This document shows positions 50,071 to 60,876 of a stretch of 64,000 nucleotides of DNA, piece by piece. The number at the start of each line of letters is the position of its first letter. The first letter of the stretch is position 1. The notes under the pieces were generated by a model. It saw only the letters and a list, made by a program, of their open reading frames with translations. It had not been told where the DNA came from and ran no database searches. The stretch is from Petasospora fabianii (taxonomy: Eukaryota > Ascomycota > Saccharomycetes > Phaffomycetales > Wickerhamomycetaceae): the NCBI GenBank assembly GCA_022641835.1, contig CP048716.1, forward strand, positions 1,178,001 to 1,242,000, in the 5' to 3' direction. Made by a program: the position numbers and the translations under genes.

Positions 50071-53000
50071 TCATACATGCTTCAACAAGTTCTCTGGAGG
50101 TACAGTATCAAGCATCTCCATCTCATTGACTCTTGGTTCTAGTGGCATATACTCCTGCTTTTTATTCTTGAAGAGGAAGAACGAGCCAATAGCACCAATG
50201 ACACCAATAGTACCGACAGCAGAAGCAAGACTAACCAGAACGATGAACCCCCTGTCCATCTTACCAGATTTCTCCTTCTCGGAGCCAGTGGTGGATGAGG
50301 TTGGAGTGGAGGATGAAGTAGTGGAAGGTCTTGTACTGTTCGTGAGGGAGCCGCTGACATAGAGAGCAGACTGGTCCTTATTCATGAAGATGGAAGAGAT
50401 GGTAGCTGTGGTTCTTTCATGTGTGGTGATAATGAATGGGAGCCATGCCGTGCTGTTGAAGTAAGCGACGTTGGCATATCCATATTTGGAGATTGTCAGA
50501 TTACCAGATACAAACAAAACCTGATCAGAGTCAAATAAGGAACCATTGTTCATGTCATTAGATGACTCAAGGTCAAGAAGCTGAATGTCCTCGATGGTAG
50601 AGCCCTCCAAGTCAGCAGAGATGCTGTGCCAGGAGGAGCCATCATATGCAGAGATCGACGACTCGCCAGAGACTATAGTTCTTCCAGAGGTAGTGTTATC
50701 AACTAGCAGCATCTTCTTCACCTCAAAGTCAATATCGGCAAAATGAGATGGCTGCTCTTGATTGGTGGAGTTAAAGTCATAGGCAAACAGATTGAGATCG
50801 TCATTCTGATACTTGAAGTCACCACCAGCAACAAGTGTGTTGTTGAGGAATCTGAAAGTATTGACAGTACCACTGAAATCATCAATGAGTTGAGTCCAAG
50901 TGGTCTCATTCATGTTGTAGAAACAAAGCCCTGAACAGTCCTGAGAACCAGCAGAGTCAAACTCTCCTCCAACAACAAGGTATGTGCGGTTTAAGTAACC
51001 AAACTCGTTAACCTTGACTTCAGGACCATCAAGAGAATCAATAGACTGGAATGTCTGGTTATTCAAGTTGTAGACAATGACACCGTTGAAGTCATGATCG
51101 CCAGCAGAACCACCTCCAGTAGTACCAATGAACAGTTTTGAACCATAGGAAAACAGCTTAGAGACAGTGGTGTTTCCATCCCAATCAATGTCCAAACCAA
51201 TCGTCTCATTACCAGATTTCAAGAAAAAGTTGGTGATTCCAGATTGAGTGACAAAGTCACCACCAAAGACAGACAGCGACTCGTTGATGAACCAGCCAGA
51301 TGTAATAGTACTGTTTGTCAACGCATCACTAGTAATGTTACCAGCTAAAGTGGAGTTAGATAACATGAACCCCTTGTTGCCACTAGCATCAGATGTTCTC
51401 AGAGCACCAACGAAGAGCGTATTGTCACTAGATTTACCAGCAGCAGATACATTGAAGGCAAGAAGTGAAGATGGTGAGTACCATGTCGAGTTCTCAGCAT
51501 CCCAAGTCTGATTGTCAAAGACCCAGTAGTCATTGTTCTTGAGCGTAACATTAGCAACAGAGGTGGAATCAACATCACCAAAGGAGAACCAGCTACCATT
51601 ATTGAAAGCGGCACCTGAGAAAGAACCATCAGAGTCACCAGACAAGGAGTGGATCTCGGTTTCGTTGTTGGTATTCTCAAAGTCACCGAGGACGAGAACA
51701 CCATTTGAAACAGCTTGCATGTCGGTGATAGCACCATCAAGACCTCCATTCACAGATGAAGCATTGGCACTGATAGTGGAGTTGGAGGAAGAGCTTCCGT
51801 CAACATTAATGGCGAAGAAATTATCGCCGTATTCACTCTCGAAGTCACCTCCGACGTAAATCCTGTTGTGGTAGTAGGCAAGCTGGATGTCAGCATCATC
51901 CGAGAGAGAAGCCCCGATCAAGTTGATAGACGTGTTGCCGACGAAGTCAGAACCAGTAATATTGGATACATCAAGTGAGGTGAAATTGGATGGGGCGTAC
52001 TCAAAGATACCATTGATGGACACAGTGCCGTTATGACTGATGATTTGATCGATCGAGTAGATGGTAGTGAGAATTCTGTCAGCGACGACAACAACCTGTT
52101 CCTGGTTTCCACTGAGAACAGTGGACATCAAGTTCATCTCCACTCTAACTGGGTTATCTAGATGATCGTAGATGAGGGCGTCGTACTTCTCATCGGTATT
52201 GGTCTGCCAGATCTCATCAGTGTATATGATCTCATTGGTGACCTCATCATAGACGGTTACATTCACAATACCCCTGTAGTCACATGTGTTGTCAGTGGAG
52301 CAACCTGGCGTATACATCAGAATAGAGTATTCACCAGCGTAAGTGATGTTAGGATAAAATGTGACACCAACATCTGGGATACCATCAGTGACATCAACTG
52401 TACTCATAAGATATTGACCATTAGAAGATGAAACCCAGGAGCCATTGAGATCAGTGGTGGAGTAGCTGGCGGAAGAGTCGCAGGCAGGCTCGTTGAGTGA
52501 GTTGTTTGCGTACGTAGGGAAGGATGACTGGTAGATTTCAAACCCAGCTAGAGAAATCCCATCACCATACGACTGCAATGCCTGGAAGATGAAACTGTAG
52601 ACATCTAGACTGTTCACGAAACCAAAATCCTGATAGTTGGCGTTCCAACTTAAACTAGTGTCACCAAATGGAAGTACACGGTCTTCGGCGTCAGTATCTT
52701 CAAGTGCATCATTAAGAGAGTTAGAATCGAGTAATGGACACCAAGCATCACAGTAAGCGAATTCGCCAGTGGCTGGGTCGACATATGTCAGATTCATGAT
52801 ACTGTCAGCTGGGGCCGTAATTAATCTGAAGAGTTGAATCTGAGAGTCATTGTTTGCAGAGTTGTAAATCCTGACTTTGGATGGCATGACAGTGTATGGG
52901 AGGCCGATGTCCAATGTAGCAGCGGTAGAACCCGAGACTGACCATTCCTGACCATTGACAGGACATGCAAGGGAATCTGGTGACGAGTTGTCATCTGAAG

Positions 53001-53724
53001 AGCTGAATGTGGCATATTTGAGACTCACAAGCTGGTCTGTCGTTACGGAGATGTTGGATTTGTCAGAGGTGGAAGAGAGAAGGTCGGGAAGACCTAATGT
53101 GTTGAACTGACCACCGAAAATGATGTTTTCACCAACCTTAATAATGGAATTGACGTGTGAGTTGTCATCGAAACCCTCAAACAGTGTACTTTGCAATGAT
53201 CGACTTGTGAGGTTGTAGAGTGCTGCACTTGAGGTATCGTTAAATGTGAAGTCACCACCAAGGTAGATGACATTTTCTGAGCTGTCGTAAAGACCAGTCG
53301 TTACTGATCCATCAATAGAAGAGTTTGAATCAATGGTTGTAAAGTTAGTGCTGGTGATGTTGAACATGGCTGGTGCGGAGACATCGTGGTCACCTATGCT
53401 TGAAAAGTTACCCAGTAGAAGGAATGTGTCACTGGTGATTGGGAGAATCTTTGAGACAGACCCATCAACCTCTCCTATTGTTACCAACCGGTCATTGTCA
53501 CCTTCTGTGTAGTAAAGATTGTTTGTTAGGTTGTTCTGGTTGGTGAAGTTGGAGGCTCCAGAGTATTTGTACTGCGACAGGGCATCGAAGTCGCCCAACA
53601 AACCTATTTCTTGGTTGTTGAAAGAACTGAGGTCAAGTTGAGGATAGGGTACACTCTCAGGCCGTAGTACTTGGGCATAAGATGTGAGTGGTGTTGTCGC
53701 TAGCAGTACGACAGAATGCTTCAT
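50071..53724 (-). CDS. RAX2: Bipolar bud-site landmark protein Rax2
   Basis: Rax2 is a plasma-membrane glycoprotein marking old division sites. The 1217-aa product starts with a signal sequence (MKHSVVLLATTPLTSYA). A long extracellular part follows, rich in Asn-x-Ser/Thr sites and kelch/propeller-like repeats with recurring GGDF, GGQF and GGEF turns. A Ser/Thr linker leads to one membrane helix (about 1159-1185) and a short cytosolic tail with basic then acidic residues. Length and layout match the S. cerevisiae protein (about 1220 aa). The ATG at 53722-53724 is the first in frame. Confidence 0.93.
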   Translation of the reverse strand: MKHSVVLLATTPLTSYAQVLRPESVPYPQLDLSSFNNQEIGLLGDFDALSQYKYSGASNFTNQNNLTNNLYYTEGDNDRLVTIGEVDGSVSKILPITSDTFLLLGNFSSIGDHDVSAPAMFNITSTNFTTIDSNSSIDGSVTTGLYDSSENVIYLGGDFTFNDTSSAALYNLTSRSLQSTLFEGFDDNSHVNSIIKVGENIIFGGQFNTLGLPDLLSSTSDKSNISVTTDQLVSLKYATFSSSDDNSSPDSLACPVNGQEWSVSGSTAATLDIGLPYTVMPSKVRIYNSANNDSQIQLFRLITAPADSIMNLTYVDPATGEFAYCDAWCPLLDSNSLNDALEDTDAEDRVLPFGDTSLSWNANYQDFGFVNSLDVYSFIFQALQSYGDGISLAGFEIYQSSFPTYANNSLNEPACDSSASYSTTDLNGSWVSSSNGQYLMSTVDVTDGIPDVGVTFYPNITYAGEYSILMYTPGCSTDNTCDYRGIVNVTVYDEVTNEIIYTDEIWQTNTDEKYDALIYDHLDNPVRVEMNLMSTVLSGNQEQVVVVADRILTTIYSIDQIISHNGTVSINGIFEYAPSNFTSLDVSNITGSDFVGNTSINLIGASLSDDADIQLAYYHNRIYVGGDFESEYGDNFFAINVDGSSSSNSTISANASSVNGGLDGAITDMQAVSNGVLVLGDFENTNNETEIHSLSGDSDGSFSGAAFNNGSWFSFGDVDSTSVANVTLKNNDYWVFDNQTWDAENSTWYSPSSLLAFNVSAAGKSSDNTLFVGALRTSDASGNKGFMLSNSTLAGNITSDALTNSTITSGWFINESLSVFGGDFVTQSGITNFFLKSGNETIGLDIDWDGNTTVSKLFSYGSKLFIGTTGGGSAGDHDFNGVIVYNLNNQTFQSIDSLDGPEVKVNEFGYLNRTYLVVGGEFDSAGSQDCSGLCFYNMNETTWTQLIDDFSGTVNTFRFLNNTLVAGGDFKYQNDDLNLFAYDFNSTNQEQPSHFADIDFEVKKMLLVDNTTSGRTIVSGESSISAYDGSSWHSISADLEGSTIEDIQLLDLESSNDMNNGSLFDSDQVLFVSGNLTISKYGYANVAYFNSTAWLPFIITTHERTTATISSIFMNKDQSALYVSGSLTNSTRPSTTSSSTPTSSTTGSEKEKSGKMDRGFIVLVSLASAVGTIGVIGAIGSFFLFKNKKQEYMPLEPRVNEMEMLDTVPPENLLKHV

Positions 53725-54469
53725 AGCTGTGTTCTGGTGATGTGTGGTTGAGCTGAATGCTAGAGCAGGTGATCAAGAATGTGGAATGAAAAGGTGATAA
53801 AGTGTGTCTAACGGAGCTATGGGGGGATAATGAGACAGTGTTAGGCTATAGCGAGTGTAGTGCGTGGTGGATGGTGGTGAGAGAGACTGTGTGTGGTTGT
53901 CTGTGTTGGGGGGTAATGATTGTCTGGCAAACTTCAGAGGGGCCAAAAGCTACTTGTCTATGAGCGGCGCTTGTTCTTGTCCTCGGAATGCCGATCTTTT
54001 GGTTAGAAATGAGTGTATGATGAGCGGTATGTGACCCAGTAAGAAGTGTGTATGGTGTTGGTGATGTGTGTGTGTGCTTGTCAAGGGATCAGAAGAACAG
54101 TAGCGGTGGTATACCCTCAGTGGGTCAATTATTGAGCCATCCTCGAGCTGGCCGATTTTTTATTTTGGTGAATGGGCAGCTGGTTGCTAGGGAAACTGTT
54201 TGGACAATACTGGAGACGCATGTTTACCATTTTCCCAATACAGTAATCTTCCATTCTTAGTGAGCGCACGCGCGAGAGGGCTGGTTCCGAGGGAGCACGT
54301 GACCATATAATATCAGTGATGCGCCAAAGGTCGCGTAATCCGAGGGCTCATCTACGTTTTACTACCACCCCTAGAAACTACTTTGTTATCAGAATAGCTG
54401 AAAATGTATATCAAACCTTAGCATTTCATTCACACGACAATAGTCAATCTATAAAGTTTCTCGATTTGA
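53725..54469. other. RAX2 promoter region
   Basis: These 745 bp lie before RAX2 and behind the FGGY kinase gene. They include a TG-rich stretch (53870-54080) and one CACGTG near 54296. No gene-like frame was found. Confidence 0.5.
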
Positions 54470-56656
54470 TCAAGATGAGGCGGCGATAGCCTTCTCAACA
54501 TTGTCAACCATGTCACGGTACTTTCTCTGGGTTTCAGCCTGCTCCAAGAACACCTTGTACTTGACATTGAGCAACTGTCTGTCAGCAGAATCTTCTGGAG
54601 ATGGGACAACAACTTTACCACCACCAGTAAGTTTGACCATGACGTCCCACAATTCCTGACCTGGGTCAGCCTTGGATTCAGCAATCTTGAGACCCTTCAT
54701 CTTCTCATTGACATCCTCCTGAGCTTTGCTCTTGGCACCAAAGGAGATGGTCTCCTCATCTCCCGAAGAGTTATCAGCGTCTTCCTCTGGCTCCTCCTTA
54801 GCTGGGGTCAATGGGAATGGGAAACCAGAGGCGGAACCCTGAGCGTGAGCAATAGCAGACATGTCCATAGTGGAAGCAGTCGCAGAAGGAGCAGTGTATG
54901 GAGAAGCCAAATCGGCCATAGATGGAGTGATCTGTGACAATGGTTTAATACCAGGTGGGAGCTTAATACTGGTTGGCTTGACAGTTGGGGATGGGGCAGA
55001 AGCTCCTGATTTGCCCTTTGGAGCATTCTTAGCAGCCACAGCACCGAGTAATGCGGCACCAAAGACAACAGCAGCGTCAATATAACGAGGAATGACAATT
55101 GGCAAGCCTGTACAGTCTGCAAGTAATCTCATGAGAAGACCGTTACGACATTGACCACCAGACATAAAGATGGCTGGGATTCTATGGCCTGCGTCGGTCA
55201 TCTTTTCAACAATCTGTCTAGTTTGCTGGGCAATGAACTCACATGCGCCTAGATAGGTGATGGCAAGATCATTGATGGAGGTGTCCATGGATTGACCAAT
55301 GATGGCAGCCTTCATTCTTGGGTCGGCAATTGGGGATCTGTTACCATGGTAATCACCATAGAAGAATAAGTGTTTTGCGAGTGCAACGACGGATCTAGCC
55401 TTGCGTTCACGGGTGAGACCTTCAAGACGACTGTTGAGGTAGTCAAACTTGGAGAGACCCGAGGCATCTGAAAGACGGGCAAGCTCACTATAAGCTGGGT
55501 GAGTGTTCAAGACGTGAGCAAGGAGGGCACCTGTGCATGATTGACCACCTTCAGCGAGCCAAAGTCCTGGAGCCATAGCATCACGGTATGGACCCCACAC
55601 ACCTTCGACAAAGATTGGGTCACTGGAAAGAGAAATGTGACATGTAGAGGTACCGGCAACGGCAGCCAATCTACCAGCTGCCTTAGCCAAACCTGGAGCA
55701 TTCTTGTCCTGTTCGACGAGATGAGGGATTGGAATATCAGTCTGAGCAGCAACGGTACCGACCCAGCCTGCGTAAGCGTCAATGACACCGGAACCAACGG
55801 CACAATTCTCAGTCAATCCCAATTCCTCGGCAGCCTTAGCGGTCAATGGACCGACAACGTCACCGGCAGAAAGCCATTTACCGCCCAAACCAGGGGCGCC
55901 ACCAAGCTTTCTGTAGTTATCTTCAATAAGTTCTGGCAAATTGATCTGTTCGAGGAATTCCTTGGACCAACCATGCTCGGAGGCTTCAACGCCAGGTGGC
56001 ACGAAACCCATCTTACACACGGTTGAACAGAAGGATCTAGCTTCTGATCCGGTGGCCTTGTGGGTGAGGAAGTCAGCCAAATCGTAGAACTTAGCCAATT
56101 CCATGCGCTCTTTTGGCAAGTTGTTCTTGAGCCACTTCATCTTTGGCAATTCCATCTCAATGGACATTGTTCCACCGACGTACTTGAGACACTTATCGCC
56201 CGTAGCATTGATCTCGTCGGTCTCTTCGACGGCACGGTGGTCCATCCACAAGATGATGTTCTGATCATCATTGCTGAAGTCAGGGCCTACACCCAATGGC
56301 TCGTCGTTGTCCTCGCGGATGACAGCAAGGGAACAAGTGGCGTCAAAACCGATACCGTGCACCTGTGAAGGCTCAATGCCCGCATCACGGACAGTGGCTC
56401 TGACACAGTAACAGATGGCATCCCAGATCTCTGTAGTGGACTGTGTGATGTAGTTTGGCTTGAGCTCCTGGCGGACAATTGGTCTCTCAGCGAGAGCGAG
56501 AATTGCACCGGTGTTGTCCACCACGGCGGCTCTGGCAGAACCGGTTCCGACATCGACACCGACGTAGAAGACGGAAGTGTCGATGGATTGTGGGTTCTGG
56601 AGCAGCTGAAGCTGGTTAAGAGTGAGCGAGGAACGGGAGCGTGATGAGGCCACCAT
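54470..56656 (-). CDS. YDR109C: FGGY-family carbohydrate kinase, Ydr109c type
   Basis: The enzyme phosphorylates a small sugar or polyol; ribulose is the proposed substrate of the animal FGGY orthologue. The 728-aa product has the N-terminal FGGY fold with the phosphate motif GVDVGTGSARAAVVD (about 34-48). The catalytic region holds ILWMDHRAVEE, and a C-terminal half has GGQSCTGAL, then IPAIFMSGGQCRNG and FGAALLGAV. A low-complexity tail of about 190 residues (Pro/Ser/Ala, then acidic) follows, as in the fungal members. The ATG at 56654-56656 is the first in frame. It shares an 877-bp promoter with the membrane protein gene to the right. Confidence 0.9.
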   Translation of the reverse strand: MVASSRSRSSLTLNQLQLLQNPQSIDTSVFYVGVDVGTGSARAAVVDNTGAILALAERPIVRQELKPNYITQSTTEIWDAICYCVRATVRDAGIEPSQVHGIGFDATCSLAVIREDNDEPLGVGPDFSNDDQNIILWMDHRAVEETDEINATGDKCLKYVGGTMSIEMELPKMKWLKNNLPKERMELAKFYDLADFLTHKATGSEARSFCSTVCKMGFVPPGVEASEHGWSKEFLEQINLPELIEDNYRKLGGAPGLGGKWLSAGDVVGPLTAKAAEELGLTENCAVGSGVIDAYAGWVGTVAAQTDIPIPHLVEQDKNAPGLAKAAGRLAAVAGTSTCHISLSSDPIFVEGVWGPYRDAMAPGLWLAEGGQSCTGALLAHVLNTHPAYSELARLSDASGLSKFDYLNSRLEGLTRERKARSVVALAKHLFFYGDYHGNRSPIADPRMKAAIIGQSMDTSINDLAITYLGACEFIAQQTRQIVEKMTDAGHRIPAIFMSGGQCRNGLLMRLLADCTGLPIVIPRYIDAAVVFGAALLGAVAAKNAPKGKSGASAPSPTVKPTSIKLPPGIKPLSQITPSMADLASPYTAPSATASTMDMSAIAHAQGSASGFPFPLTPAKEEPEEDADNSSGDEETISFGAKSKAQEDVNEKMKGLKIAESKADPGQELWDVMVKLTGGGKVVVPSPEDSADRQLLNVKYKVFLEQAETQRKYRDMVDNVEKAIAASS

Positions 56657-57533
56657 TGTTTCTTGTATTTCTCGAGTTAAGGACCGAATTCAAAGAGATA
56701 GACGGAGTGGCTGTTTTTGACTTCCCCATGCTTCTTTTAAATTGACAGCTCAGGCTTTGCTGCGGACCGCGGATCTGCGCAGTGACGACAGCACCAGAGG
56801 GGCAATCTCTCGCGGGGCACTCAACTGAACTGCCGTCTTTCTCCACACTGTCGCATGTGTCGGATAGGACTGTGCGGATGGGGGTGTTATACAGTTCCGA
56901 CCTCAGAGCGTTTGATTGTGTGGTGGAGGTCATAGGAGGGGTGACAGTCGGGGGTCGGGACATTGAGCCTCGTGCCGGATACAAGTTACAGGTTACAACA
57001 CTGGAGAATTAGGGTCATACTTACTCAGGCTGAGCATCACGTGGCGCGGTTTTAGCGGGGTAGAGCAACTCCAGCGTGTCCCTGTTTGTTAAACCATCCA
57101 TCATTCACCACTGAGACCTTAGTAAGACTCACTTCAACAGTTACTGTTGGGCCCAGGCATCTTCTAGAGATATAAATATAAATACTGTGTAGTGGCCCTA
57201 ACATAAATCAATGGTAAGGCCACTCCCACAGGTGGTCGCTCTTCAGCTCTTTCCTGTATCGGTTTACCCTAGTGTTTTAACATGTATGAGGCTATAGTGT
57301 AGTTTCATAGAGATCTGAAGCAAGTGGTATATCTAAAACTGAGCTTCTGGACCGCGCCAACTGCCTAACTCGTCTCTGCTCCTGACGTATCGCCTCTCCG
57401 CATCGCCACAATCAACAAAGAGTTTTTTTCTGCAGCTCAGGCAGCTCATTGCCCCCAGACAGCTGACAAGAGCGCCAAACCATTCACAACCCCCTCTGTC
57501 AACTTCTTACACTGAGCTAGATACTTGTTTCCC
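56657..57533. other. Divergent promoter of the FGGY kinase and Tag1-like genes
   Basis: This 877 bp interval holds only short frames. I see a T-rich run near 57424 and no tRNA or named element. Confidence 0.5.
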
Positions 57534-59192
57534 ATGTCTATGAATCAACCCACGGAGAACTCTCGCCTCCTGCCCGGGCAGGATGTACACCAAGAGACAC
57601 ATTTTGACAGTATCGAGTCATTTCAACCTCCACACAACTTCAACGCCCCCAAGAGATCTAAGAGAACGCGCTATGCTATCATCTCCCTAATATCCTTTCT
57701 AGCTCTTGCACTGATAACTACACTAACGACATTGAAAATCATTAAGATCTCTCAACACTCTGATGAGCTCATATCTAACTCCGTTGAAATGGAGGTACAC
57801 AACGTATCCATGGTGGGGCTTAGCACTAAGGGCGTCAAGGTTAGGGTTCAAGGAATCACCAATGTCGACTATGACACAATCGATGATGATTATACACGTG
57901 CGCTTTGCAAGATGGGAGGTGGTGTTCTTCGTATTGCCGACATCAGGATGGGTTCTGTTGCGTTGGAGACCGAAGTTGAAGAGAAGAAAGTCAAAATCGG
58001 CACTGTTGATGTCCCACAGATGAGAGTAAGTATTGTACAAGGAGGTCAAACCCCAGTTGATATGATTGTGGATATTCATCCTGATACTGGGAAGCTTTTA
58101 AGCCTGGTGAAGAGGATTCTGACCCATCCGGAGGATATTCTGACGGTGTATGGAACCACAGCTTTGAATATTGCGCTTGGTGGTATCCCCGTCGGTTCCT
58201 TTGGTGTTGACTTCAAGCAAGTGATCACTCCAAATGAATTCTTCCAAATTGATACCGATAATGTGGATGTTGAGAATATACTCGTCCTCCCTGAGGAGGA
58301 CTCTTATAACATTTCATTGGCAGTCACCATCCCGAATCCGGTTAAGAACAAGATGATATCCTTTGAGATCCCAGACCTAGAATGGAATATATTGATCAAC
58401 GACTGTCATGATAATCCATCTCTCCCACTGCTTCAAAAGGATGAGCTCATCAAATCCAAGGCATTCAAACTATCCTCCCTGGAAGAAAAACTTTGCATTG
58501 ACCTCTCGACACTTATTTCCCAACTCAACACCAAACTTAACACACCATGTCCCTCAGAAATCACCACAACTCCTTTGAAGACCCTCGTTAACACATTCTT
58601 GAAGAACAATACACTAGCAGTCCGCGTCCAAAACATTGGTGGATCCGAACAATACCCTTCATTCCTGAATGAGATTCTGAGCAAGAATACAATTGATATT
58701 TTATACACATCGAAATCTAATGCCTCGGGACTAGTCCACAATTCATCCTTGGACAACTTGGCATTCGATTTCCAGAATGGAGATCTCGGAAGCCCCATTG
58801 TGAATGCTGATGTGAACATTTTTTTACAGATCCCCGTTGATGGATTGGAAAGCGGCATTGGTGTTAAGCAAGTGAGGGGACTGCCAAAATTGTATCATGA
58901 TGGTGAGATGTTTGGACAGGTTGAGATCACTGAATGGCATGAATGTATCAATGAATTTGTTGAAGAGGATGGCGCCAGATTCTTGCATGTGTCTGTATCT
59001 TTGAAAGAAGAGGCTGTTACCATTACGGATAGCAGCGTCTTTGCCGGTGTTGCGAATGAGGTTCTGCTTGGTGGAGGTACTGTGGTGAAGGTAAAGTCAG
59101 ATTTGGATGGTGTCATCGAGACATTGATCGGTGACTTCGAGATTGATGATATCCATGTAGAGAATGAGTCCAGGATCGAGATTGGCTCATGA
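57534..59192 (+). CDS. Membrane protein with DUF3712-like domain, possibly Tag1-like
   Basis: The 552-aa protein has a short cytosolic N-terminus ending in a basic patch (KRSKRTRYAI) and one membrane helix (about 43-65). A long luminal part with repeated beta-rich segments follows, such as LSTKGVKVRVQGITNVDYD, IADIRMGSVALETEVEEK and LGGIPVGSFGVDF. This layout fits the fungal DUF3712 family and the vacuolar protein Tag1 (Ylr173w), proposed to end autophagy. The match is by layout and general character rather than by a strong motif, so I leave the symbol empty. The first ATG is 57534; a second, MNQPTENSR, is two codons on. Confidence 0.55.
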   Translation: MSMNQPTENSRLLPGQDVHQETHFDSIESFQPPHNFNAPKRSKRTRYAIISLISFLALALITTLTTLKIIKISQHSDELISNSVEMEVHNVSMVGLSTKGVKVRVQGITNVDYDTIDDDYTRALCKMGGGVLRIADIRMGSVALETEVEEKKVKIGTVDVPQMRVSIVQGGQTPVDMIVDIHPDTGKLLSLVKRILTHPEDILTVYGTTALNIALGGIPVGSFGVDFKQVITPNEFFQIDTDNVDVENILVLPEEDSYNISLAVTIPNPVKNKMISFEIPDLEWNILINDCHDNPSLPLLQKDELIKSKAFKLSSLEEKLCIDLSTLISQLNTKLNTPCPSEITTTPLKTLVNTFLKNNTLAVRVQNIGGSEQYPSFLNEILSKNTIDILYTSKSNASGLVHNSSLDNLAFDFQNGDLGSPIVNADVNIFLQIPVDGLESGIGVKQVRGLPKLYHDGEMFGQVEITEWHECINEFVEEDGARFLHVSVSLKEEAVTITDSSVFAGVANEVLLGGGTVVKVKSDLDGVIETLIGDFEIDDIHVENESRIEIGS

Positions 59193-59570
59193 GTTCTACT
59201 CTCTGCACCGCTTATGCTTAACTGGTAATGACCGATATGATTATACGACTAGCTCTACAGACTTTGTAGGAAAGGAAAAAGATTAAACGCGTCTCATTAT
59301 TTACATAAAATATAGCGACTCTAGTATTGCAGCTCTCTCTTTCTCTTGTTGAGAGCTGGTTTCTTTATATTATGGCAAAGGTGGTGGCAGAAGGTGCAAT
59401 CTCCCTTCAGGAAGAATTGAATATGTTTTGAGAAGAGCATGCGAATGACCTTTTTGGGATGAAGGGTGTACTGCAGGACTTCCTTCTGGAAGAATTAAAT
59501 ATGCATTCTGGCCAAGCGTTTGACTTGGTAGTTATCGGCGATGATGATTGATTGTAAGCTAACAAGGAGA
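59193..59570. other. Convergent 3' region with an imperfect direct repeat
   Basis: A 23-bp sequence (GGAAGAATTRAATATG core) occurs at 59403-59425 and again at 59481-59503 with three differences. It may be a duplicated 3' UTR or terminator element. No gene seen. Confidence 0.6.
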
Positions 59571-60452
59571 TCAACCTGGTGGCAAGTCAGCATCGTCAAT
59601 GATGACATCCTGAGCAACCTCCTCAGTCTCAGCGGCGGCAAGAGGGGTTCTTGGAAGAGCCATCATACCGGATCTAGCAGCTTCGAGGATACCAAATGGA
59701 CGCATCAATGTGAGGAAAGAAGAAATTCTGGATGGCTTAGCGGAGAGCTCAACGATACAGGATCTCTCAGAGATGTCAAGAATCTTACCACCAAACTGTT
59801 CGACAATCTGCTGAACGGCAGAGAGGTACTCATGCTTGAGTCTCAAGATTTCAGAGACAGACATGTTCTTTGGGTGGTGCTTGGAGTCAGAAGCGTGCGA
59901 ATCCTGAGCAGTGGTGAGGTCGTCGTGGTGCTTGAGAAGGTCCTCAAAGTACTCTGGACCCAAGAGGGAGATTCTGGCAAGAAGAAGTTCTCTCTTGATG
60001 ATTTCAGCGTTGGTGTAGTCAAGGACAGCGTACACTGGGACGAGACCCTCAATCTGTCTTCTGGCCTGCTCAATGATGGCATCCTTCTCCCTGAGAACGA
60101 TGGTCATTCTGGAGAGATCCTTAACCTCAGTGTTGGAGACAACGAGAGAGTCAATGTTGAAACCACGGGCAGCGAGGGTACCCGACACGAGGGAAAGAAC
60201 ACCAGGCTCGTTCTGCACAAGACAGTTGAGCACATGTTGTTTGACTGGAAGCTTGACTTCGGATGGAGCTTCGTAGAGAATGGAGGCAACGGCACCTTCA
60301 GCGGTCCACTTTGGTGTCTCGAGTGTTGGAAGAGGTGGTCTCTTTTTGTTTCTCAAAAGCTTGTATGCGAGTGCAGATGTAGATGAGGAGCTGTGTCTGA
60401 TCTGACCCAACACGGCACCAGAGTGCACGAGGGGAGTCTTGAGCATCGACAT
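59571..60452 (-). CDS. ILV6: Acetolactate synthase regulatory subunit Ilv6 (mitochondrial)
   Basis: Ilv6 binds the catalytic Ilv2 and confers valine feedback inhibition on branched-chain amino acid synthesis. The 293-aa product has an N-terminal presequence rich in Ser/Arg/Leu without acids (about 1-40). An ACT domain follows at 74-150, with NEPGVLSLVSGTLAARGFNI and the VSNTEVKDLSRMTIVL segment. A second ACT-like C-terminal domain has LARISLLGPEY and GGKILDISERSCIVELSAKP. It is close to full length for yeast. The ATG at 60450-60452 is followed by a second at 60446; either would give the same presequence. Confidence 0.94.
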   Translation of the reverse strand: MSMLKTPLVHSGAVLGQIRHSSSSTSALAYKLLRNKKRPPLPTLETPKWTAEGAVASILYEAPSEVKLPVKQHVLNCLVQNEPGVLSLVSGTLAARGFNIDSLVVSNTEVKDLSRMTIVLREKDAIIEQARRQIEGLVPVYAVLDYTNAEIIKRELLLARISLLGPEYFEDLLKHHDDLTTAQDSHASDSKHHPKNMSVSEILRLKHEYLSAVQQIVEQFGGKILDISERSCIVELSAKPSRISSFLTLMRPFGILEAARSGMMALPRTPLAAAETEEVAQDVIIDDADLPPG

Positions 60453-60876
60453 AGCGGATGGAGTCTATGGGAGCAGATAGTATGTGGGGGTTGAAGGTGT
60501 TCCGGGATGAATCATCTGAAAAAAAAGTCGTGGAGTTGATTGAGGTCCGGTGTGCGGGTGTTTCCCCGGCGCGGACAGGCGGAGGATGGGATCTGGCAGG
60601 TGGAAGATACTTATATAAGATTATGTTATTTCCCTTCTATTCAGGAATTTGACAATATGGGATTAGCCTATATATATTGCTACTCAAGTGATATGGCGGT
60701 TAGTAGTGATAAAATATACAACATATACTCACCACCATCACTATTACCAGCCCGAGCCCAGCTCTCGTCTGCGCGCGCGAAAGGTAAACACGTACCATCA
60801 AAAACACCATAAGTAACGTCCTTTCATCTCTCTCTTTCTAAGGATCTTCACTTGCATTGTACAGTTCCTATTGCCC
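60453..60876. other. Divergent promoter of ILV6 and the adaptor mu gene
   Basis: These 424 bp contain an ATGAATCAT (about 60508-60516) that differs by one base from the Gcn4 site ATGACTCAT, 60 bp upstream of ILV6, and an AAAAAAAA run. Gcn4 control of ILV6 would be expected, but the site is not exact. Confidence 0.4.

Noticed and set aside
60548-60580. CCG/CGG triplets upstream of ILV6 as Leu3 sites
   Set aside because: Spacing between the triplets is 5 or 3 bases, not the 4 of the Leu3 consensus.
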